This document shows positions 58,227 to 64,000 of a stretch of DNA of 64,000 nucleotides, in pieces (the stretch's first letter is position 1; each line of letters opens with the position of its first letter). The stretch spans positions 57,184,023 through 57,248,022 of the forward strand of contig NC_077237.1 of NCBI RefSeq assembly GCF_947179165.1, given 5' to 3'. Source of the stretch: Solanum dulcamara. Taxonomy: Eukaryota; Streptophyta; Magnoliopsida; Solanales; Solanaceae. Both the position numbers and the translations under genes were made by a program. A model generated the notes under the pieces. The model was not told the DNA's origin, searched no databases, and saw only the letters and a list, made by a program, of their open reading frames with translations.

Positions 58227-59273
58227 CTGCGATTGTTGTTGCTGCAAATTTCCTTGGACCTACTTGGTACGACATGTCTAAAAAGAGCAAAGATGAAAAG
58301 AATTTCCCCAACCCATGCGAGATAGAAGGTTCGTATACTTGTTCTTCCTCAATGTAGCTATGCCTGAGTCGTAGCATATTTGAATAGGAATAGTGTAGGC
58401 TACTTTCTTGTTTTCTCATGGAAGGGGAGAGTCTCCCTCATTTATGCTTTATTAGTCGATTTGTACCGGGAGGAGTCCTCTCATAGGTTTACTGCTATCT
58501 AGTTATAGATAGCCCCCTTTTTTGTTTCGGGGATGAGTTAGCCAACCTTAGTAGGTTAGCCGACTTATGAACCAACATAGGATTGGAGGTAAGGTTTTAT
58601 GTCCCCCTCCTTGTATTTTTACTTTTGTTATTTATGTTAAGGCTTGGGGGTGTTGCTCAACCCCTGACTGTGCACGAGAGGTGGGAGCCTCGTGTAGGGT
58701 CTGTTCCCATAAAAAAATAATACTTAAAGCTTATGAAACTCAAAATTTCCAAAGACTTAAATTTTCATAAAATTTTCTAAAAATCAACACCCGATAACAA
58801 TCAGAAATGACCCGGGGCATCTTAAGGGAGGGGTAAAATGGTTATTTTACAAAAATTCCAAAAATGACCTTCAGGGTCATTACAAGTGCCTTGCACGGGC
58901 CGTGGTGGATGTCGTAATGCTAACCTTGTGAAGAGATTGATGCTGCAAGTTTGACCAAATGTAGCTCCACGGAACCCATCACGGACCGTGGAGTCCACTA
59001 CGGATCGTATTGTCTGATTGTAAAAGTTGAGGGAAGAAATTGGAGAATTGGCAAAGGCTATCACCACGTACTCCAATACAGATCATATTCAACACCAGGG
59101 AGCGTGATGATTGCCCGTGAAGAGATAAAGGTTTACATAGGTGGAGAAGCCAAGTTAAACACCACGGAAATAGGACCACGAGCTATTAACTCCGGTACGG
59201 TCCGTAATGACTTAGTGTGAAAAAATGTCGACTTAAGTTTTCCTAGTTGGTTTAGGATTTGATTTTGTATTTC

Positions 59274-59280
59274 TATAAAT
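59274..59280 (+). promoter_or_regulatory. TATA box of the element F LTR
   Basis: TATAAAT occurs in 'ttctataaatatt', about 970 bp before the LTR end. Confidence 0.45.
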
Positions 59281-60255
59281 ATTAAAATTGATTTTATTTT
59301 TAGGGTTCCGCATTTTTTATGAGTTTTTGATTATTTTGTGAACACATTGAAGATACACTACTACTTTTTGAGATTGATTCTTGAAATATCATTCCGGTTT
59401 TCATTCTTGATTCGTGGTTCGTTTGTTTGATTCAAGGTTTACTTCTTCATTCGCATAGGTATTGATTCATGAATTCTACATAAATTCTTGTTCTTTTACT
59501 TACAATTATGAGTAGTTAAGTTCACAATTAGGGTTGTGGAAACCATGACGACTTAACTAGAATAGGCAAAACATTGGATTGATATTTGTGATTTGTTTTT
59601 GCATGTATTGTGATTTCTTCATTCAAAAGTCTTTCTTAGTGAGTGCACGCATTAAGAACTTGTCTGTATTTATTGCTTTCCTGGGAAGGAGGTAGTGATT
59701 AGAAAAAGACTATCAAAATAGTAATTTGAAGAGTCTGGCTTCATAAGACGGGATAAACTCCGTCTAAGTTACATGAGACCGGGAAAAGATAATACTCTGA
59801 GATCTAAAGCGAGATTTAGTAAAGCATACATTCTGAGACTGGGAAGAGATGAATGATATACGCCTAAGAAGGACAGGGAGGTGAATTAGATGTTGCATAA
59901 CTCGCTAGATTTTGCAAGCAATGCATTGAACGATATCATGAATATGAATTGTCGATTAAGGTACATGTCATGGGGAACACAATCCTAGATTAATTCTCAT
60001 ATTGTTCACAACATAATTGTTAGATACTTTGTTAAAACATCATTAAGTGTTACTAAATTAGAACAACTAAACCCCCCATTTTACTTTATGTACTTTTATT
60101 TTTGGAAAATAGCAATTACAGCTGAATAGTGATAGCTAATAGAACTTGTTTCAACCTATTCCCTATGGGTTCGATCCCGATTCTTCGTTGGGTAAAATAT
60201 ACTGCTAACAATCGTCTATATTTCTTTCGAGAGGTATAATTGAGCGTTATCAAAA

Positions 60256-60273
60256 TGGCTCAATTGCCGGGAA
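60256..60273 (+). other. Primer binding site of element F (tRNA-Asp type, degenerate)
   Basis: TGGCTCAATTGCCGGGAA resembles the complement of the tRNA-Asp 3' end (TGGCGCCGTTGCCGGGGA) used by Athila-like elements. It lies 3 bp after the terminal CA of the LTR. Confidence 0.7.
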
Positions 60274-60379
60274 ATACGGCTTTGAAATATTCTATTAGTT
60301 GTTAATTTAGTTTGTAGTTCTATTTCCTAATTTTACTTTTTGTTTCTTGTTTGTGCTCTTAAAAGGAACAGATAGTGCA

Positions 60380-62210
60380 TGCCAAACACCCAAAGCAATG
60401 GTGAACCACTACTTCCCTATGATCCCAAACTACAAAGGTCAATTCCAAAGATGAATGCGTAAGAGCGTGAGGCACTAAGGCTGAGAGAGCTGGCTGAAAA
60501 TCAAGTCAGGGATGGTGTTGACAATAGGGATGAACTCAATGGAGCTTTGCGAGGCAGAGATAAGAGACCTGTGAACTTTTCTCTAATTGATGATGATGCT
60601 GATACGGATGTTGCAGGAGCTACAGTCCTCCCACCACTACCTCCGGGCATAAAGTTAACTATCACTAGTACCAAGCTTCAAATGTTGAACCTAAAAGGAA
60701 CATTTAGTAGAGTAGCAAATGACGATGCTAACCAATAGGTGATGAACTTTATCACCACCTGCACGTCCTTTGAATCCTAGGGGTTAGCCAATCATCTGTA
60801 CGACTGTGTCTGTTTCCATTATCTCTGTCTGGGGAGGCATTGAAGTGGTTGAATGATCTTCCACATAACTCGATCACTACCTAGAGTGATTTGAGGGAAG
60901 CATTTGTGGAGAGGTTTTTCCCACCATCTAAGAAGCTGCAAATCAAGGATGAGATTGGTTCTCAAAAGCAGCTTCCTACTGATGCAGTGCATGAAACTTA
61001 GGAGAGATTTAGGCAAAAGCTAAAGTAGTGTCCAAACCATAAGCTGACCGATGAGCACTTGAGGGATGTATTTTACAGATCTTGCAATTTTGTGACCAAG
61101 CCAGTCATAGATGCAGCTTGTGGTGGTTCATTCATGACCAATACATTTTAGGAAGCCACAATAATTCTGGATCAGCTCACAAAGAATAATAGAGTCTGGT
61201 ACACTAGAGACACTAATATGGGAGGTTTTGGATTTACATTTAAGATGTCAGCGGAGCAAAGGCGAAAGGAAGATGAGCGTGATCAGGACATGGACCACGT
61301 GAGGACGCAGATGGATCTGTCAACCAAGCGTTTATTAGGTGGAGGGCTAGAAAAGGTAAAAGTTCTGGATACTAGAAGTTGATATGATGAACTAGAGTTT
61401 GATTATGAGAGGAAGCCAAGTTTTTGAATAGCCAGGAGGTTTCCGGACATACAACTCCAAAATCCAAGGTCAGGACTTTCAATAGGATAACTACTATCAC
61501 CAGACTACTAATCGTGATAAAGGAAATTGGCAGAACAATGACAACTTCAAAAATGAAAGAAGTGGGGTTTATGTGCCACCTGTGAACAGAGATCGGGCCA
61601 AAAACAATAATGGAAACTCTAAGTTGGAAGACATAATGACAAAATTCCTACAAAAGTTTGAGGCGACTGAGTCTCATGTCAGAGATATGCGAGGTGACAT
61701 GACTAATATCAGTCAATTGGTGGATTCACACTTTACCACTATCAAGCAGTTTGAGCATTAGATGGGCTAGTTGTCACCCACATTTAATCAAAGGAAGAGT
61801 GGTACTTTACCTACTGACACGGTGCAAAGTCCTAAGAAAGATGGACAATGCAGGGTAGTAACAACAAGGAGTGGTAAGGTACTTTTTGACACTATTATTA
61901 TATATACTAAGTAAACTAAGGATGCAGCTTCTGAGATTGATGGGCATACAAAGCATCAGGCAGATAAGGTAGTTATATTCGATGATGATGATGAGACTGA
62001 TGAGCTAGTATTGCAGCAGAAAAAAACTGTGGAAAACAATAGTACAAAGAAAACAGAGGCAGAGGGACCTTACCCTTTGCCACTTATTCACAAGCCGCCT
62101 CCACCATTTCCCCATAGATTGAAGAAAAAGGCCAAAGATGGCAAGTTTCTGAAGTTTATTTCGATTCTTAAGGAGATATCAGTCAACATCCCATTGATGG
62201 AAGCGTTATA
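60380..62210 (+). pseudogene. Element F gag, decayed
   Basis: An ATG near 60380 begins a frame that is soon broken. Pieces are 60547-60738 ('LKLTITSTKLQMLNLKGTF'-like), then across stops 'WLNDLPHNSIT', 'FVERFFPPSKKLQIKDEIG', 'HKLTDEHLRDVFYRSCNF' and 'DAACGGSFMTNTF' (60840-61150), all typical of Athila-type gag. 61573-61761 is a helical, charged segment. 62011-62211 carries 'PPPPFPHRLKKKAKDGKFLK', the usual junction to the protease part. Confidence 0.82.
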
Positions 62211-62235
62211 GCAAATTCCAGGTTATGCCAAGTTC

Positions 62236-62720
62236 ATGAAGGATTTGGTTACAAAGAAGAGGATAGTCTCTTTTGAGCGCGCCATTACTACAAGGTCCTT
62301 GGTTGAAAAGAAGGAAGATCCGGGCGCATTCACCATACCTTGCACCATTTATGCTTTCGATTTTGAAAGGGTTCTATGTGATTTGGGAGCTACCATCAAC
62401 TTAATGCTGCTAGCCATCTATAGACAGCTAGGCTTGGGAGCCCTGAACCGACTTTTATGCGGTTGCTAATGGCGAATAGATCTGTGAAACAACCAGTAGA
62501 AATTTTGTATGATGTGTTAGTGTGAGTGGGTTGGTTCATCTTTCCAGTTGATTTTGGATTGTCAAGTTGATTTTGAGGTCCCTATTATCTTGGGGAGACC
62601 ATTTTTGGCAACTAGTAGATCATTGGTGGATGTAGAGCATGGAGAACTTACATTCAGGCTAAACAATAAAGATGTCAAGTTCAATGTATGCGCCTCCATG
62701 AAGCAACCAATAGATATGAC
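62236..62720 (+). pseudogene. Element F aspartic protease
   Basis: 'FTIPCTIYAFDFERVLCDLG' leads into the active-site loop DLGATINLM (DLG in place of DSG/DTG, as often in Athila-like proteases). A frameshift at about 62460 follows, then 'VDFEVPIILGRPFLATSRSL' and 'VEHGELTFRLNNKDVKFNVC' resume in the 62548 frame. Confidence 0.87.
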
Positions 62721-64000
62721 AGTGATGTCTGTGTTCGATGTAGAGGTAGAGAATGTCATTGATGTGCCCATAGATGAGAGGCTCACTGTTGAGCCTTTAG
62801 TAGCAGTAATCATGAATTTCGAAAGTGATGGTATTGAGGGGTATAATGAGTCTATGAATGCTTTGAAGGGTATAGGATCACACCCCTATTCTCCTCAAAA
62901 GTTGGATCTTGACTTGAAGAATAGGCTGAATCCACCCGCTAAACCATCCATAGAAGAACCACCTGTACTTGAGCTCAAAGAATTACCAGTCCATTTGAGG
63001 TATGAATTTCTTGGTGAAAATAACACTTTGCCAGTGATTGTTGCTGCATATTTGAGTGAAGGACAGGTGACAACACTAGTTGAGATATTACAAAGGTACA
63101 AGAAGGTGATTGGTTGGACTATTGCGGATATAATAGACATTCCTCCTAGCATTTACACTCATAAAATACAGTTGGAGGAGGATAGCATTCCAAGTATCAA
63201 ACACCAGATGAGACTAAACCCGCCTATGCAAGAGGTGCTAAAGAAGAAAATTATTAAGTGGTTAGATGCAGGTGTGGTATACCCCATATCAGATAGCCGT
63301 TGGGTTAGCCCTGTGCAATGTGTCCCTAAAAAGGAGGTATGACAATTGTCGCAAATGATAAGAATGAGTTGGTCCCACTTAGGCCAATCACTGGATGGCT
63401 AATCTGCTTGGATTACCTGAAGCTTAACAAATGGACTTTAAAGGACCATTTTTCAATGCCCTTCATGGATTAAATGTTGGATAGGTTGGCAGGCAGAGGC
63501 TGGTACTATTTTCTTGATGGATACTTTGGCATAATTAGATTTCCATAGCACCAGAGGACCAAGAGAAGACAATTTTTGCATGTCCTCATAGTACCTTTGT
63601 GTTTAACGCATGCCATCTACACTCTATAATGCACCTGCTGCATTCCAGTGTTGCATGATGTCTATATTTTCTAACATGGTTAAGGACATTATTGAGGTAT
63701 TTATGGATGATTTTTCTGTGGTTGGTGATACTTTTGATGACTGTTTGTTGAATCTTAGCAGGGCTTTGCGTTTAAGCGCATGCCATTTGCACTCTATAAT
63801 GCACCTGCTATATTTCAGCGCTACATGATGTCTATATTCCTTGACATGGTTGAGGACACTATTGAGGTATTTATGAATGTTTTTTCTGTGGTTGGTGATA
63901 CTTTTGATGACTGTTTGTTGAATCTTAGCAGGGTTTTGCAAATATGTGAAGAGGCCAACCTAGTCTTGAACTGGAAAAATGCCACTTCATGGTCAAAGAA
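62721..64000 (+). pseudogene. Element F reverse transcriptase, broken, running off the window
   Basis: After a spacer with 'LELKELPVHLRYEFLGENN' the RT begins: 'QLEEDSIPSIKHQMRLNPPM' and 'WLDAGVVYPISDSRWVSPVQ' (to 63342). Later blocks are broken ('PITGWLICLDYLKLNKW', 'DHFSMPFMD'), up to 'APAAFQCCMMSIF' and the catalytic VFMDDFSVVGD at about 63700. That block is then repeated with VFMNVFSVVGD at 63870. RNase H and integrase lie beyond 64000. Confidence 0.87.
63595..63933 (+). repeat. 169-170 bp tandem duplication within the RT catalytic region
   Basis: 63595-63763 and 63764-63933 are aligned copies covering the substrate-binding and catalytic motifs. 'gtggttggtgatacttttga' is identical in both, with scattered substitutions elsewhere. 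Only the first copy keeps the double Asp. Confidence 0.9.

Larger units (their letters stand above)
54251..58717 (+). mobile_element. 5'-truncated chimeric LINE (L1 type) with 16 bp TSD
   Basis: TAATACTTAAAGCTTA occurs at 54235-54250 and 58718-58733. The insert ends in CCCATAAAAAAA and begins inside ORF1, so it is a target-primed, 5'-truncated LINE. It contains ORF1, an ORF2 with only the first part of the endonuclease, about 1.7 kb of unrelated sequence and a 3' UTR (58227-58717). No RT is present. It interrupts the family C solo LTR. Confidence 0.92.
50924..58884 (-). mobile_element. Solo LTR of family C with TSD AGTGC, split by a LINE
   Basis: Plus-strand edges are TGTCACGATCC and GGGTCATTACA. 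AGTGC lies at 50919-50923 and at 58885-58889. With the LINE and one TSD copy removed it is about 3.46 kb. It has no PBS, polypurine tract or coding domains. The sequence resembles the LTRs at 1-3223 and, inverted, 26460-29430. Confidence 0.9.
50750..64000 (+). mobile_element. Element F: Athila-like gypsy element, 5' LTR interrupted, right end beyond window
   Basis: LTR sequence with repeated 'cacggaccgt' words stands on both sides of the family C solo LTR (50795-50923 and 58885-59220), showing one interrupted LTR. The LTR ends at 60252, followed by a tRNA-Asp-type PBS, decayed gag, protease and RT up to the window end. The long gag-protease spacing and the motif 'VPIILGRPFLATSRSLVDVE' are typical of Athila-like elements. 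The LTR start could not be placed. With both insertions removed the LTR would be about 1.5-1.8 kb. Confidence 0.82.

Noticed and set aside
1..64000. CRISPR arrays, bacterial operons, phage or defence systems
   Set aside because: None seen. The repeats found are microsatellites, minisatellites or LTR sequence, and the composition and elements are those of a plant nuclear genome.

Overview
This is plant nuclear DNA, most likely from the Solanaceae. The evidence is a 3' end typical of the Au/TS SINEs common in that family, a hAT-type MITE with TIRs I associate with Solanaceae, Tekay/Del-type and other chromovirus LTR elements, an Athila-like element, plant LINEs, and a plastid rps16 fragment. 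The genus cannot be fixed from sequence alone. I find no intact host gene: almost everything recognisable is transposable-element sequence or retro-derived debris.

Layout. 1-3223: a long LTR in minus orientation (family C superfamily), cut by the window edge. 3592-4303: unique sequence plus an AAC/AAT microsatellite, into which Tekay-like element A (4304-14145, plus) inserted. A's 3' LTR runs straight into a second partial internal region (14146-15237). That is fused to a minus-strand Tekay-like element B (15238-22199), which lacks its 5' LTR, PBS and gag start. At 22200 the 3592-4303 block reappears, this time as an empty site with no element A. Next come a 1 kb microsatellite, a solo LTR of family B (23818-26142, TSD TGTAT), and a related long LTR in plus orientation (26460-29430).

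30347-32053 (minus) is a chimera: an intronless, decayed IMPL2-like (histidinol-phosphatase/inositol-phosphatase family) copy joined to the 3' end of a LINE. It is followed by a 545 bp hAT-like MITE (32637-33181), a SINE fragment, a complete but decayed Ty1/copia element (34232-39460, TSD GTCTA), and a complete decayed chromovirus D (40507-46214) with 455 bp LTRs. A plastid rps16 exon 1/intron fragment lies at about 46385-46500, then about 4 kb of AT-rich sequence without recognisable genes.

From about 50.75 kb to the window end there is a three-level nest. An Athila-like element F (tRNA-Asp-type PBS, gag-pro-RT) carries in its 5' LTR a 3.5 kb solo LTR of family C (TSD AGTGC). That solo LTR carries a 4.5 kb 5'-truncated LINE with a 16 bp TSD. 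The LINE is the most unusual object here: its ORF2 keeps only the front of the endonuclease domain and then continues, still open, into about 550 codons of unrelated, internally repeated sequence in place of reverse transcriptase.

No cellular pathway is encoded. The window is best read as a record of nested insertion, LTR recombination, template switching and local rearrangement.
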